Positions 26,505-36,113 of a stretch of 64,000 bases of DNA are shown here, piece after piece. Source of the DNA: Pseudomonas sediminis (GTDB taxonomy: Bacteria; Pseudomonadota; Gammaproteobacteria; Pseudomonadales; Pseudomonadaceae); contig NZ_NIQU01000010.1 of the NCBI RefSeq assembly GCF_002741105.1, forward strand, positions 62,001 to 126,000, read 5' to 3'. The notes under the pieces were generated by a model that saw only the letters and a list, made by a program, of their open reading frames with translations, was not told the origin of the DNA and made no database searches. Position 1 is the first letter of the stretch. Each line of letters starts with the position of its first letter. Made by a program: the position numbers and the translations under genes.

Positions 26505-27437
26505 CTAGCGGGGCTCGTCCAACTCGAGGCGTTGACGTACCACGTCGACGAGCTTGTCCGGCTGGAATTTGGAGAGGAAGTTGTCGCAACCGACCTTCTT
26601 CACCATCGCCTCGTTGAAGCTGCCGGACAGCGACGTGTGCAGCACGACGTAGAGGTCCTTCAGGCGCGGATCGTTGCGAATCTCGCTGGTCAGGCGGTAG
26701 CCGTCCATCTCCGGCATTTCGGCATCGGTGAAGATCATCAGCAGCTTGTCGGTCATCACTTCGCCGCTATCCGCCCACTTCTTCAGCAGGTTCAGGGCTT
26801 TCAGACCATCGCCCGCCATGTGCAGGCGCATGCCCAGTTGGGTCAGGGTATCGCGCAGCTGGCTCAGCGCCACGCTGGAGTCGTCCACCAGCAGCACTTC
26901 ACGACCGCGCGCCTTCTCCAGCAACGGATCGGCAAGTTTTTCTTCGGAGACCTTGGTGCTCATCGGCACGATCTCGGCCAGCACCTTTTCCACGTCGATG
27001 ACCTCGACGATCTGCTCGTCGACCTTGGTGATTGCGGTCAGGTAATGCTGGCGACCGGCGCCACCGGGCGGCGGCTGGATCGACTCCCAATTGAGGTTGA
27101 GGATGCGATCGACACTGCCGACCAGGAAGGCCTGCACAGAGCGGTTGTACTCAGTGACGATGATGGTGCTGCGCTCATCCGGCACCAGCGGACGCATGCC
27201 GATGGCCTGGGACAGATCGATCACCGGCAGGGTCTGGCCACGCAGGTTGACCACACCGCAGACAAAGCGGTGACGCTGCGGCATCAGCGTCAGTTTGGGC
27301 ATCTGCAGGACTTCCTGCACCTTGAACACGTTGATGGCGAACAACTGCCGACCGGCCAGGCGGAACATGAGGATTTCCAGGCGGTTCTCGCCGACCAATT
27401 GCGTGCGTTGATCTACTGAATCGAGGATGCCAGCCAT
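26505..27437 (-). CDS. cheV: CheV-type chemotaxis coupling protein
   Basis: A 310-aa protein with an N-terminal CheW domain (MFRLAGRQLFAINVFKVQEVL, VCGVVNLRGQTLPVIDL) and a C-terminal receiver domain (VLLVDDSSVALSQL, phospho-acceptor Asp in IFTDAEMPEMDG). It couples receptors to CheA and may buffer phosphate. The second of two adjacent ATGs (27437) is favoured by a GGAG 6 bp upstream. It is not next to other che genes here. Confidence 0.92.
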   Translation of the reverse strand: MAGILDSVDQRTQLVGENRLEILMFRLAGRQLFAINVFKVQEVLQMPKLTLMPQRHRFVCGVVNLRGQTLPVIDLSQAIGMRPLVPDERSTIIVTEYNRSVQAFLVGSVDRILNLNWESIQPPPGGAGRQHYLTAITKVDEQIVEVIDVEKVLAEIVPMSTKVSEEKLADPLLEKARGREVLLVDDSSVALSQLRDTLTQLGMRLHMAGDGLKALNLLKKWADSGEVMTDKLLMIFTDAEMPEMDGYRLTSEIRNDPRLKDLYVVLHTSLSGSFNEAMVKKVGCDNFLSKFQPDKLVDVVRQRLELDEPR

Positions 27438-27529
27438 CATGCGCTCCGAGGTATATAGATTGAGTCTAGTCTGCCGTTCGGGTTATCGGCGAACTGCCGG
27501 CATACTGAAGCCTTGCTGGCGCGCCGCCA

Positions 27530-28447
27530 TCATGCCTCAGCCCCAGGCGCCTGACCAGCGAGCAAAGGCGAATGCCGGGGTAGATGCAGACGCAACGCGC
27601 CAGGTTGTGCGCTAAAGCGCAAACGCTTGCTTTCCATCGGTTCGCCATCGAGGTTCAAATCCAATCCTTCCTGCGCCTCCACTTCCAGCCACGGCAGCCG
27701 CGCGCTGACCGCGACGCTCTGCACACCATGCATGCCGCCCGAGAGCAACGTGCCCAGGGTGCTCACCACATCCTGCGCGGCAGGAACAATGCATACGTCC
27801 AGCAAGCCGTCGTCAATGGTCGCCTCGGGACAGAGCAAATGACCGCCACCGGCTTGGCGTCCGTTACCGATGCCCAATGCCAGAAATTCGCCCCGCCACT
27901 CGAAGTCCGGCCCGTGAAACCGACCGGCGGCCGCACGTACTTCGGAAAAGCGGCTGAGCCCGGTGAGCAGATAGGCGGCGCCACCGAGGACTTTCTTGAG
28001 TTCCTCCGGCGTGTTGGCGGTGATGTTGGAGCCGAAACCGCCCGTGGCCATATTGAGGAAAGCGCGTTCACCGGCCATGCCCACGTCAACGGCCACCGGT
28101 TCGACCTCCAGCAACGCCAGCGCGGCAGCCGGCGTCAGCGGAATACCGGCAGCGTGGGCGAAATCATTGGCCGTGCCCAGCGGCAGTAGAGCCAGGCTTG
28201 CATCACTCTGCGCCTTGACCAGCGCTTCGACCACATCACGCAGGGTGCCATCACCGCCACCGGCAATCAGCGTCGGGTAACCAGCGGCCAGCCCTTCCTC
28301 GACCAGCCGCTCGGCGTCCCCGCCTTCCCAGGTCAGGCGCACGGCCAAATCCCAGCCACGCTCACGCAGGCCGCTCACGGCCGTCCTCACCTCTTCGTTC
28401 AACGCCTGCTTGCCATGCAGGATCAACCAGGCTTTGCGTTCGCGCAT
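27530..28447 (-). CDS. yegS: YegS-family lipid kinase
   Basis: A 305-aa diacylglycerol-kinase-like enzyme. Nucleotide-binding loop GGGDGTLRDVVEAL, then LLPLGTANDFAHAAG, typical of YegS/BmrU lipid kinases. Substrate is probably a lipid or lipid-like alcohol; E. coli YegS phosphorylates phosphatidylglycerol in vitro. No membrane segments. Single gene with its own upstream region. Confidence 0.88.
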   Translation of the reverse strand: MRERKAWLILHGKQALNEEVRTAVSGLRERGWDLAVRLTWEGGDAERLVEEGLAAGYPTLIAGGGDGTLRDVVEALVKAQSDASLALLPLGTANDFAHAAGIPLTPAAALALLEVEPVAVDVGMAGERAFLNMATGGFGSNITANTPEELKKVLGGAAYLLTGLSRFSEVRAAAGRFHGPDFEWRGEFLALGIGNGRQAGGGHLLCPEATIDDGLLDVCIVPAAQDVVSTLGTLLSGGMHGVQSVAVSARLPWLEVEAQEGLDLNLDGEPMESKRLRFSAQPGALRLHLPRHSPLLAGQAPGAEA

Positions 28448-28623
28448 TGCACTGCTCCTTGAAGGAATCAGCGAAAGCCTAGTGCCTGGCCTTCGCGAAA
28501 ATTAATCAAATTAATAGATATTAAAGCCGTAAATATTGCGCTTTTAAATCGATTACACGGAATAGATCATAGCGCCATCGACGTTGCGCGGGACTCACCT
28601 CGCGCACGACTGGAGGATTGACC

Positions 28624-29322
28624 ATGATCGATGTACGTCCGTTCGAACAACTCGGTGGTGCTCATCACGGCTGGCTCAACGCCCGTCACCACTTTTCCTT
28701 CGCCGAATACTACGACGCCGAGCGGATGAACTGGGGCCGCCTGCGCGTGTGGAACGACGACGAGATCGCTCCACATTCAGGCTTCCCGCCGCACCCACAT
28801 CGCGACATGGAGATCATCACCTACGTTCGCGAAGGTGCCATCAGCCATGAGGACAATCTGGGCAACAAGGGACGTACCGAAGCAGGCGACGTGCAGGTAA
28901 TGAGTGCCGGTACCGGTATCGCTCACAGCGAGTACAACCTGGAGGATGAAACCACCAAGATCTTCCAGATCTGGATTCAGCCGAACCAGGCTGGCCTGCC
29001 GCCCTCCTGGGGCGCCAAGCCTTTCCCCAAAGGCGACCGCTCAGGATCGTTCGTCACCCTGGCCAGCGGTTACGAGGAGGATGTCGATGCATTGCGTATC
29101 CGCACCGACGCGCGCCTGGTGGCCGCTACGGTCAAGGCCGGACAGAGCGCCGAGTACGCCCTGCAGCCGGGTCGCAAGGCCTACCTGGTGGGCGCAACGG
29201 GAGCCTTCAGCGTCAACGGCGTGAACGTCAAGGCACGTGATGGCGTGGCCATCGCCGATGAAGCGCTGATCCGCATCGAGGCCCAGGAAGACAGCGAGAT
29301 CGTGCTGGTGGATGTCGCCTGA
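28624..29322 (+). CDS. Pirin-family protein (YhhW-like quercetinase fold)
   Basis: A 232-aa bicupin. The metal ligands are visible as FPPHPHRDMEIITYV and AGTGIAHSEYN, the two pirin signatures; YhhW-type members show quercetin 2,3-dioxygenase activity. ATG 28624 has GGAGG 7 bp upstream and replaces a nearby TTG. It is preceded by a 170-bp AT-rich interval that must hold its promoter. Confidence 0.9.
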   Translation: MIDVRPFEQLGGAHHGWLNARHHFSFAEYYDAERMNWGRLRVWNDDEIAPHSGFPPHPHRDMEIITYVREGAISHEDNLGNKGRTEAGDVQVMSAGTGIAHSEYNLEDETTKIFQIWIQPNQAGLPPSWGAKPFPKGDRSGSFVTLASGYEEDVDALRIRTDARLVAATVKAGQSAEYALQPGRKAYLVGATGAFSVNGVNVKARDGVAIADEALIRIEAQEDSEIVLVDVA

Positions 29323-29333
29323 TGCACACACTA

Positions 29334-29356
29334 TCGCCCTCCACTACGGAGGGCGA
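29334..29356 (+). terminator. Hairpin behind the pirin gene
   Basis: TCGCCCTCC-ACTAC-GGAGGGCGA, 11 bp past the stop codon; the following T-run is weak. Confidence 0.55.
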
Positions 29357-29366
29357 CTGGTTTCTG

Positions 29367-29437
29367 TAGGAGGGGCCGGGCGGCGCTCCGCTTTAGCCGC
29401 GACCTGGGTATTGCTCGGTCGCGGCTAAAGCCCCTCC
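29367..29437. repeat. REP-type inverted repeat
   Basis: Diverged left arm (GGAGGGGC..CTTTAGCCGCGAC) and right arm GTCGCGGCTAAAGCCCC, same family as 20557-20611. Confidence 0.75.
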
Positions 29438-29459
29438 CACAATGTTCATCAACTTCAGC

Positions 29460-31019
29460 CTACGCCGGATAGCCGGTGATCTTGCGAATGCGCTGGTACA
29501 GCGGCTTGAGCTGTCGGTACATGCGCTGATAGACCTGCCCGTAGAGCTGCTCGTAGGTGTGCTGCGCAGCCGGGTTAGGCTGAAACACCTGGCCAACCCG
29601 AGTCATGGCAGCGATGGCGCTCGGGTAATCCGGGTGCAAGCCCAACCCCACCGCGCAGTTGATAGCAGCCCCCAGCCCGCTGGTTTCGTAGAGGTGCGGT
29701 CGCTCTGCCGGCAGACCGAAGATATCAGCCGTCAGTTGCATCGCCGCATCGCTCTGCGAACCGCCACCGGAAACGCGCAGGCGCTCGATACGGGTGCCTG
29801 AACGTTTTTCGATACGTTCCTTGCCCTGACGCAGCGCATAGGCCAGGCCTTCGAGAATGGCACGGTAGATATGCGCGCGGGTGTGTACATCACCAAAACC
29901 GATGATCGAACCCTTGGCCTCCAGCCCCGGCTCACGGATGCCGGGCGTCCAGTACGGCTGCAACATTAGGCCCATGGAACCCGGCGGTACGGCGTTGACC
30001 AGTTCGTCGAATAGCGCCTCGGGCGACACGCCCAGCGCCTCGGCACGCTGCATCTCGCGTAGGCCGAACTCGCGTTTGAACCAGCTGACCATCCAGAAGC
30101 CGCGATAGATCATCACCTCGGTGTTGAAGTGATCCGGCAGCGCCGCCGGATAGGGCGGAATCAGGCGAACGGTTTCCAGGTAAAGGCTGCGAGTGGTGTT
30201 GATGGTCGCGGTGGTGCCGTACGAGAGGCACGCCGTGCTGGACTCCAATGCACCGGAACCCAGGACCTCGCAGGCCTTGTCAGCCCCAGCGGCAATCAGC
30301 GGCAGGCCCTCGGGAATACCGGTGTGACGGCTGGCCTCGGCACTGATCTGACCCAGTCGCTCGCCCGGCTTGAACAGCTCAGGCAGTTGCTCACGGCGTA
30401 CCTTCAACGCCTGCCACTTCCAGTCGCCGGGCGCGGCCCATTGCAGGCGCTTGTAGTCGAACGGCAGGTAAGCCACGCAACTGCTGGTGGAATCGACGAA
30501 GCGGCCACACAGGCGATGGGTGAGAAAGCCCGAGAGCAACAGCACCTTGTGCGTGCGCGCTGCTATCTCCGGCTGGTACTGGGCGACCCAGTTGACCTCG
30601 GACTGGCCACGAAAGTGATCGACCGCCTCTTCGGCGCGCACCAGCTTGAACAGCCAGCCCCACAGGCCCTTTATCCGCCCGGCCACTTCGGCACGACGCT
30701 GATCGAGCCAGAGAATCGCCGGGCGCAGGGGCGTGCCCTGCTCATCGACATGAATGATGCTGCCGCGCTGAGTGGTGACGGCGACGCCCTTGATCTGGCT
30801 GCGGTCGATAGTCACCTGCTGCCACAGCAGTCGGCAGGCCTCGCCGAGACTGGCCCAGTAGTACTCGGGGTCCTGCTCGGCCCAGCCTGGCTGGCTGGAG
30901 AAATAGGGGTCGAGCTCGACCTTGCCCTTGGCCAGCAGGTTGCCCTGAGTATCGAACAGCAGCGCTCGCACGCTCTGGGTGCCGTTGTCGATGCTCAGCA
31001 GGTAGCTTGGTTCGCTCAA
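29460..31019 (-). CDS. FGGY-family carbohydrate kinase (PA3024-like)
   Basis: A 519-aa sugar/polyol kinase with the FGGY fold: N-terminal LLSIDNGTQSVRALLFD, WLDQRRAEV, SYGTTATIN, and C-terminal RLRVSGGGSQSDAAMQLTADIF. The best start is TTG 31019 with AAGG eight bases upstream; an ATG at 31088 would make the N-terminus out of a repeated GTAGCCCGGATG element. It stands downstream of the GlpD-like and FAD-oxidase genes on the same strand. Substrate unknown; glycerol or a related polyol is suggested by its neighbours. Confidence 0.82.
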   Translation of the reverse strand: MSEPSYLLSIDNGTQSVRALLFDTQGNLLAKGKVELDPYFSSQPGWAEQDPEYYWASLGEACRLLWQQVTIDRSQIKGVAVTTQRGSIIHVDEQGTPLRPAILWLDQRRAEVAGRIKGLWGWLFKLVRAEEAVDHFRGQSEVNWVAQYQPEIAARTHKVLLLSGFLTHRLCGRFVDSTSSCVAYLPFDYKRLQWAAPGDWKWQALKVRREQLPELFKPGERLGQISAEASRHTGIPEGLPLIAAGADKACEVLGSGALESSTACLSYGTTATINTTRSLYLETVRLIPPYPAALPDHFNTEVMIYRGFWMVSWFKREFGLREMQRAEALGVSPEALFDELVNAVPPGSMGLMLQPYWTPGIREPGLEAKGSIIGFGDVHTRAHIYRAILEGLAYALRQGKERIEKRSGTRIERLRVSGGGSQSDAAMQLTADIFGLPAERPHLYETSGLGAAINCAVGLGLHPDYPSAIAAMTRVGQVFQPNPAAQHTYEQLYGQVYQRMYRQLKPLYQRIRKITGYPA

Positions 31020-31053
31020 GGTGTGATCCTTCTTGTTATACCTATGCCCATGC

Positions 31054-31114
31054 GTAGCCCGGATGAAATCCGGGAGCGGCATCTTCACTCATCCCCGGAT
31101 TACATCCGGGCTAC
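31054..31114. repeat. GTAGCCCGGATG inverted repeat
   Basis: Arms GTAGCCCGGATG (31054-31065) and CATCCGGGCTAC (31103-31114). Followed to 31183 by a GCGCGGCGCACCCTACG motif that also occurs at 25550, 48920 and elsewhere. A half copy (GTAGCCCGGATGCAA) is at 38081. A dispersed intergenic repeat, not a gene. Confidence 0.75.
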
Positions 31115-31183
31115 AACTGGCAGACCTGAGTATCGAGGGATTGCTGATGCGCGCGGCGCACCCTACGGGAAGTGCGATCCGGG

Positions 31184-32755
31184 TTACGGCAGGCTGTAGC
31201 AGCGTTGCCACAGCGCCAGGTAATCGCCCTCTTCCTGCAACCAGCGCGCATCGCTCCAGCCCAGGCGCTGCTGGCACAGTGCGCGGATACGCGGCAGCTC
31301 GGCGCGGCCGCCCTCCAACAGCAGCAGACCCAGGCGCGTGCGGCGCAGAAGCAGATCGTCCAGATGCAGCACCAGCTCGCCTTCGGCAGCCCAGGCCAGT
31401 TCGGCCCACAAGGTGTCGCTACCGGCGACGCAATCAGCGCCGACTTCGTCGACCAAGCGCAGTACCTCATTCAGCTGACGACCATGGCGCCCAGCCAGAC
31501 GGCGTTGCTGCGCCGGGCTCAAGGTCGGCATCGGTGTCGGCGTATTCGCAGCGAAGACCGCGCCGCCCTGATCATCCACTGGCTTGCCAACGAAACCTGC
31601 GCAGGCACGCAGCACTTCCAGCGCCAGCAGGCGGAAGGTGGTCAGCTTGCCGCCGGCCAGCGTCACGCTACCCGGCTCGATCCACAGCGCATGCTCGCGC
31701 TTCTCGTCGGAGGGTTTCAGTACGCTGCCACCATCGCTCACAACCGGACGCACGCCCGCCCAGGTCGACAGCACGTCGGCGCGGCTCACCTGCGCAGTCG
31801 GGAATTGCTGGGCACAGGCAGCCACTAAGTAGTCGACCTCCTCGACGCTGATCGCTGCCTCGGCATCCAGATCACCCGCATGATCCAGATCGGTGGTGCC
31901 GATCACCGTTGCGCCTTCCCAGGGGAAGACGAACACCGGCCTACCATCGGCGACATGCATGAAGCTGAAGGCATGCGCCACCGGCAGGCGCCAGTTCGGC
32001 AGCAGCAGATGGCTACCGCGCAGCGGACGAATGTGACCATTGCCAGGCTGGCGCAAGCGATCGGCCCAGGCACCGGTGGCCTGGGCCACGGCGCGACTGC
32101 GCAGGCGGTACTGAGTGCCCGTTTCCACATCCTCGGCGAGCACACCGACTACCTGCCCTGCCTCGCGCAACAACTCGACCACGCGCATACCATTGAGCGC
32201 CTCGCCGCCTTCGGCACGCGCCTCGCCCAGCACGCGCTGCACCAGGCGGGCATCGTCGGTCACCGCATCGAAGAAGCGCGTGCCACCGAGCAGGCCGTCC
32301 TCGCGAATGCCCGGCGCCAGGTAACGCAGTTGCTGCAGCGGATAGAACAGGTGATTGCGCTTGCCAGCCAGGGCGTCGTAGAGGCTAAGCAGGCCGCCGA
32401 ATACCTTCGGCCCGGGAAAGCCGCCGCGGTAGTGCGGCATGACGAAACTCAACGGTTCCACCAGCCCCGGCGCCTCGCCGAGCAGGCGCTGGCGCTCGCG
32501 CACCGAGTCGCGAGTCAGCCCCAGTTGGCCCTTGGCGACATAACGCAGGCCACCGTGCACCATCTTCGACGAGCGGCTGGAGGTACCCCAGGCGAAATCG
32601 CGCTGCTCCAGCAGCAGGCAGCGCCAGCCACGCCGCGCCGCCTCACGCAGGATACCGGTGCCGCAGATGCCGCCGCCGATCACCAACAGATCCCAGTCGC
32701 GCGCGGCCAACTCAGGCAGCGCGCGCGTGCGCCAGGTGGCGTTCCAGGGCTCCAT
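31184..32755 (-). CDS. FAD-dependent glycerol-3-phosphate dehydrogenase-like protein (PA3025-like)
   Basis: A 523-aa GlpD-family flavoprotein. FAD-binding LLVIGGGICGTGILREAARRG near residue 25, then GTSSRSSKMVHGGLRYV, and a C-terminal helical domain. It begins 2 bp behind the FAD-linked oxidase gene, so they form one unit. It is a paralogue-type enzyme; the true glpD would normally sit with glpFKR, which are not seen here. Substrate is therefore open: glycerol-3-phosphate or another polyol phosphate. Confidence 0.83.
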   Translation of the reverse strand: MEPWNATWRTRALPELAARDWDLLVIGGGICGTGILREAARRGWRCLLLEQRDFAWGTSSRSSKMVHGGLRYVAKGQLGLTRDSVRERQRLLGEAPGLVEPLSFVMPHYRGGFPGPKVFGGLLSLYDALAGKRNHLFYPLQQLRYLAPGIREDGLLGGTRFFDAVTDDARLVQRVLGEARAEGGEALNGMRVVELLREAGQVVGVLAEDVETGTQYRLRSRAVAQATGAWADRLRQPGNGHIRPLRGSHLLLPNWRLPVAHAFSFMHVADGRPVFVFPWEGATVIGTTDLDHAGDLDAEAAISVEEVDYLVAACAQQFPTAQVSRADVLSTWAGVRPVVSDGGSVLKPSDEKREHALWIEPGSVTLAGGKLTTFRLLALEVLRACAGFVGKPVDDQGGAVFAANTPTPMPTLSPAQQRRLAGRHGRQLNEVLRLVDEVGADCVAGSDTLWAELAWAAEGELVLHLDDLLLRRTRLGLLLLEGGRAELPRIRALCQQRLGWSDARWLQEEGDYLALWQRCYSLP

Positions 32756-32757
32756 AC

Positions 32758-34353
32758 TCAGTCCTGCAGCAACACGCCAGGCGCCAGGCGCTGGTCGGGG
32801 TCGAAATGCGTGGCAAGGCTGCGCAGCGTGGCCATGCCCAGCTCGCCCTTCTCTGCTGCCAGATATGGTGCGTGGTCGCGACCGACACCGTGCTGGTGGC
32901 TGATGGTGCCGCGATTCTCGGCGATGGTGTGGCTGGCAGCCGCTTTCAAGCGCTGCCAGCGCGCCATGGCCTCGGCATAGTCGACGCCGGGCCGGAACAC
33001 GTAGGTGGTGTAGATGCTCGAACCTTCGCCGTAGACGTGCGACAGATGGGTGAAGACGTGCACCCGCTCGCCCTCGTCGGTCAGCTCGTCACGTAGACTG
33101 GCCTCGACCTTATTCAGCAGGTTGTCGACGTTGGACCAGTCAGTGGCGGTTTCCAAAGTGTCCACCAGGTAACCGCGCTCCCACAGACCATGACGCAGGT
33201 AAGGGAAGCGAAAGCGGTTCTGCTCCCACTTCTTGCCCAACAGGGTGCCGGTAAATACCCCACCAAAACCTTTCAGCAAGCGCCGCGCCTGTTTCAGCGA
33301 GGCGGCGTTCTGCACCCGACTGCCGGTGACGCCGAAGGTCAGCATGCACTTGCCGTCGCGGGCGCCGCGCAGGGCCATGTATTTCTCCAGCAGCGCGATC
33401 TGCTGCGGGTGACCGGCCAGTGCCAGTTGGGTACGGGTTTCGATGGCGTTGGACAGGCGCAGCATGGACAGCGGCACGCGCGCCTGGGCCAGGCTGCGGA
33501 TGGCGCTCAGCGCCTGCTGCCAGTTGGGCAGGAACACCGCGTAGAAACGCTCCTGCTCGGCCAGGCGACTGATGCGCACGCGCACTTCGGAGATCACCCC
33601 GAAGCGCCCTTCCGAGCCCATCACCAGCTCGCGCAGGTCTGGCCCGGCCGCAGAGGCCGGGAAGGTTGGAATCTCCAGGGTACCGGCAAAGGTTTCCAGC
33701 TTGCCGCCGGCGAACAGTTGCTCGATGCGCCCGTAACGCAGCGACTGCTGGCCGCTGGAGCGACTGGCGACCCAACCACCGAGCGTCGACAGCTCCCAGG
33801 ACTGCGGAAAGTGGCCCAGCGTATAGCCACGCGCACGCAGCTGGCTTTCTACCTGCGGCCCATTGGCGCCGGGGCCGAAGGTGGCGATCAGGCTGTCCTC
33901 GTCGATATCCAGCAGGCGCGTCATGCGCTCCAGCGACAGGGTCAGCACCGGGCGCTGGCCGGCTTGCGGGTTGATGTGGCCGGCCACCGAGGTGCCGCCG
34001 CCATAGGGGATCAGGGTGACGTCATGCTGTTGCGCCCAGGCCAGCAGCTCGCGGATCTGCTCGGCGCTTTCCGGGCAGGCGACGCCATCGGGAAACAGGC
34101 CGAAGTCACCGGAGCGCATCGCCAGCCAGTCCGGCAGGCTCTGGCCACGGGCATGGCGCACGCGCACTTCTGCATCAACGCTGATCAGTGGATGCGGCGC
34201 CAGGCGCGACGCCGGCACGCGCGCCAGCACATCCTGCAGGCTGGCGTCGGCCAGACGCTGGCCAGGCCCGACCAGTTCGGCGAGAAAGGCCTCGCCATGA
34301 GCCGGCAGTTCCACTTCGGTCGCTTCGTCACCCCATCCGTTCCAGCGTCGCAT
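32758..34353 (-). CDS. FAD-linked oxidase, alkyl-DHAP-synthase-like (PA3026-like)
   Basis: A 531-aa flavoprotein of the FAD_binding_4/FAD-oxidase C family. The dinucleotide-binding block is IPYGGGTSVAGHINPQ, with VMGSEGRFGVISEVRV and the C-terminal HQHGVGRDHAPYL that resembles alkyldihydroxyacetonephosphate synthase. ATG 34353 (MRRWNGWGDEATE) has GGGGGA 5 bp before it. First gene of the minus-strand group with the GlpD-like enzyme; divergent from an AraC regulator, a probable controller. Reaction in bacteria unknown. Confidence 0.8.
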   Translation of the reverse strand: MRRWNGWGDEATEVELPAHGEAFLAELVGPGQRLADASLQDVLARVPASRLAPHPLISVDAEVRVRHARGQSLPDWLAMRSGDFGLFPDGVACPESAEQIRELLAWAQQHDVTLIPYGGGTSVAGHINPQAGQRPVLTLSLERMTRLLDIDEDSLIATFGPGANGPQVESQLRARGYTLGHFPQSWELSTLGGWVASRSSGQQSLRYGRIEQLFAGGKLETFAGTLEIPTFPASAAGPDLRELVMGSEGRFGVISEVRVRISRLAEQERFYAVFLPNWQQALSAIRSLAQARVPLSMLRLSNAIETRTQLALAGHPQQIALLEKYMALRGARDGKCMLTFGVTGSRVQNAASLKQARRLLKGFGGVFTGTLLGKKWEQNRFRFPYLRHGLWERGYLVDTLETATDWSNVDNLLNKVEASLRDELTDEGERVHVFTHLSHVYGEGSSIYTTYVFRPGVDYAEAMARWQRLKAAASHTIAENRGTISHQHGVGRDHAPYLAAEKGELGMATLRSLATHFDPDQRLAPGVLLQD

Positions 34354-34478
34354 CGCATCCCCCATTCCGATCAGCACTTATGGCTGCCTATACTAGCCAG
34401 CCGCCGATTTCCGTCACTGTCGAATCGGGACAGGCGCTATCGCCAATCAAGACAGGCATCGCAGAACAAGAAGAATCC

Positions 34479-35513
34479 ATGGAAAACCTCGGCTATACCT
34501 CGGTTCCCGCCCTACTCAAGTACCTGCGCCAGGCCGAACAGCTCGGCCTGGACATCGACCGCGCCCTGGCCGCTGCCGGCATTGCCGCGCAGGACCTGGC
34601 CGACAATGGCAAGCGCATGCCCAGCGAGGTACACGAGCGCCTGCTGGCGCATCTGATCGAGGTATCCGGCGATCCCCTGTTCGGTCTGCACTCGGCGCGT
34701 TTCGTCCAGCCCGGCTCGTGGAGCGTGCTTGGCTACATCGCCATGAACTGCGCCACCCTGGGCGAAGCCATGGGCCGCATCGTGCCTTACGAGAAACTGG
34801 TGGGCGACATGGGCACCAGCCGTATCGAGGCTGCCGAGGATCATGTGCGGCTGATCTGGAGCTGCCGCCATCAGGCACCGGACGTGCGCCGTCACATGGT
34901 CGAGAACGTGCTCGCCTCGTGGCTGCTTTACGCCCGCTGGATCGCCGACTCCGAACATTCGCCGCGTGAGGTGTGGTTCGAGCATGCGCAACCGGCAGGC
35001 ACCGAACTGGCCGAATACCAGCAATTGTTCGGCTGCCCGGTGCTGTTCGAACAGCCCTGCAACGCCCTGCTGGTGCCGCTGGACTACCTTGGCGTGCCGC
35101 TGCGCCAGGCAGACGCCAACCTGCTGCGCACGTTGGAAGAACACGCCCTGACCCTGATGGCCGGGCTGGACGACAACGAGCCGCTGCCGCGCCGGGTAAA
35201 GAACGCCCTACGCCTGCTGCTCAAGGACGGCCTGCCGCGCAAGGAACGGGTGGCGGAAAAGTTCGATATGACCGTGCGCACCTTGCAGCGCCACCTGCAG
35301 CAGGCCGGCACCAGCTACCAGCAGATTCTCGACGAGCTGCGACAGGAGCTGGCCGAGCACTACCTGCTGCGTAGCGACCTGGCGATCCAGGACATCGCCT
35401 GCTACCTCGGTTTCACCGAATCACGCTCGTTCCACCGCAGTTTCAAGAGCTGGACTGGACAGACGCCGGGCGAGTTTCGCGAGAGCCGGCGCCGGGATAA
35501 CCCGCTGGGTTAG
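34479..35513 (+). CDS. AraC-family regulator (PA3027-like)
   Basis: A 344-aa regulator with an N-terminal arabinose_bd-type sensor (LLKYLRQAEQLGLDIDRALAAAG) and C-terminal AraC helix-turn-helix pair (RVAEKFDMTVRTLQRHLQQAGTS; DIACYLGFTESRSFHRSFKSWTG). ATG 34479 is preceded by AAGAAG. Divergent from the FAD-oxidase/GlpD-like/kinase genes with about 125 bp between starts, so it probably controls them. Its 3' end overlaps the convergent DoxX gene by 4 bp. Confidence 0.88.
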   Translation: MENLGYTSVPALLKYLRQAEQLGLDIDRALAAAGIAAQDLADNGKRMPSEVHERLLAHLIEVSGDPLFGLHSARFVQPGSWSVLGYIAMNCATLGEAMGRIVPYEKLVGDMGTSRIEAAEDHVRLIWSCRHQAPDVRRHMVENVLASWLLYARWIADSEHSPREVWFEHAQPAGTELAEYQQLFGCPVLFEQPCNALLVPLDYLGVPLRQADANLLRTLEEHALTLMAGLDDNEPLPRRVKNALRLLLKDGLPRKERVAEKFDMTVRTLQRHLQQAGTSYQQILDELRQELAEHYLLRSDLAIQDIACYLGFTESRSFHRSFKSWTGQTPGEFRESRRRDNPLG

Positions 35514-36109
35514 CGGGAAATTCTGAAGCGCCGCGCGAGCCAGTAATCGATGCTCAACCAGCGCCCTGCCCCGCTGAAGAACAGCGCCACCAGCATCACC
35601 AGGTAGGTAGCGGCGAACTCGATGCCATTGTTCAACACCACGAACTTGCCGCTGCCGGTCAGCCAGTCGTAATTGCCGTGCTCACGCAGAATCGCCCGCG
35701 CCCGTTCGATCTTCTCCGCCGCCGCCAGCACGCGCTCGTTGGCAAAGGGTGCGGAGGGGTCGGCAATCGCCTGCCAGCCATAGGGCCAGTGCACGGCGAA
35801 GATCGCCACCAGCATGGTGATGATCAGCGGAATGCTGATCCAGCGCACGGCAAAACCGAACAACAGCAGGATGGCGCCACCGGCCTCAGTCAGCGCCGCC
35901 GCCCAGGCCAGCAGTTCGGGAAACGGCAGGCCCAGGCCCCAGTCCGGGTTACCGAACCAGGCCGCGGTGGCGTCGATATCGGACAGTTTCTGCATGCCGG
36001 CCATCCAGAACACCGGCACCAGATACAGGCGCAGCAACAGCGGGCCGAGAAAATCCAGGCGCCGGGTAGCCTCCAGCGCGTCCTGGAAGCGATTGAGCAA
36101 AGTGATCAT
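35510..36109 (-). CDS. DoxX-family membrane protein of the bufferin operon
   Basis: A 199-aa DoxX/SURF4-type protein with four or five predicted membrane helices (LLLRLYLVPVFWMAGMQKL, GGAILLLFGFAVRWISIPLIITMLVAIFAV, AATYLVMLVALFFSGAG). ATG 36109 lies 4 bp behind the BufC-type gene. DoxX genes are regular companions of bufferin/HvfA operons; possibly redox or metal handling at the membrane. Exact role unknown. Confidence 0.85.
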   Translation of the reverse strand: MITLLNRFQDALEATRRLDFLGPLLLRLYLVPVFWMAGMQKLSDIDATAAWFGNPDWGLGLPFPELLAWAAALTEAGGAILLLFGFAVRWISIPLIITMLVAIFAVHWPYGWQAIADPSAPFANERVLAAAEKIERARAILREHGNYDWLTGSGKFVVLNNGIEFAATYLVMLVALFFSGAGRWLSIDYWLARRFRISR

Positions 36110-36113
36110 GTGG

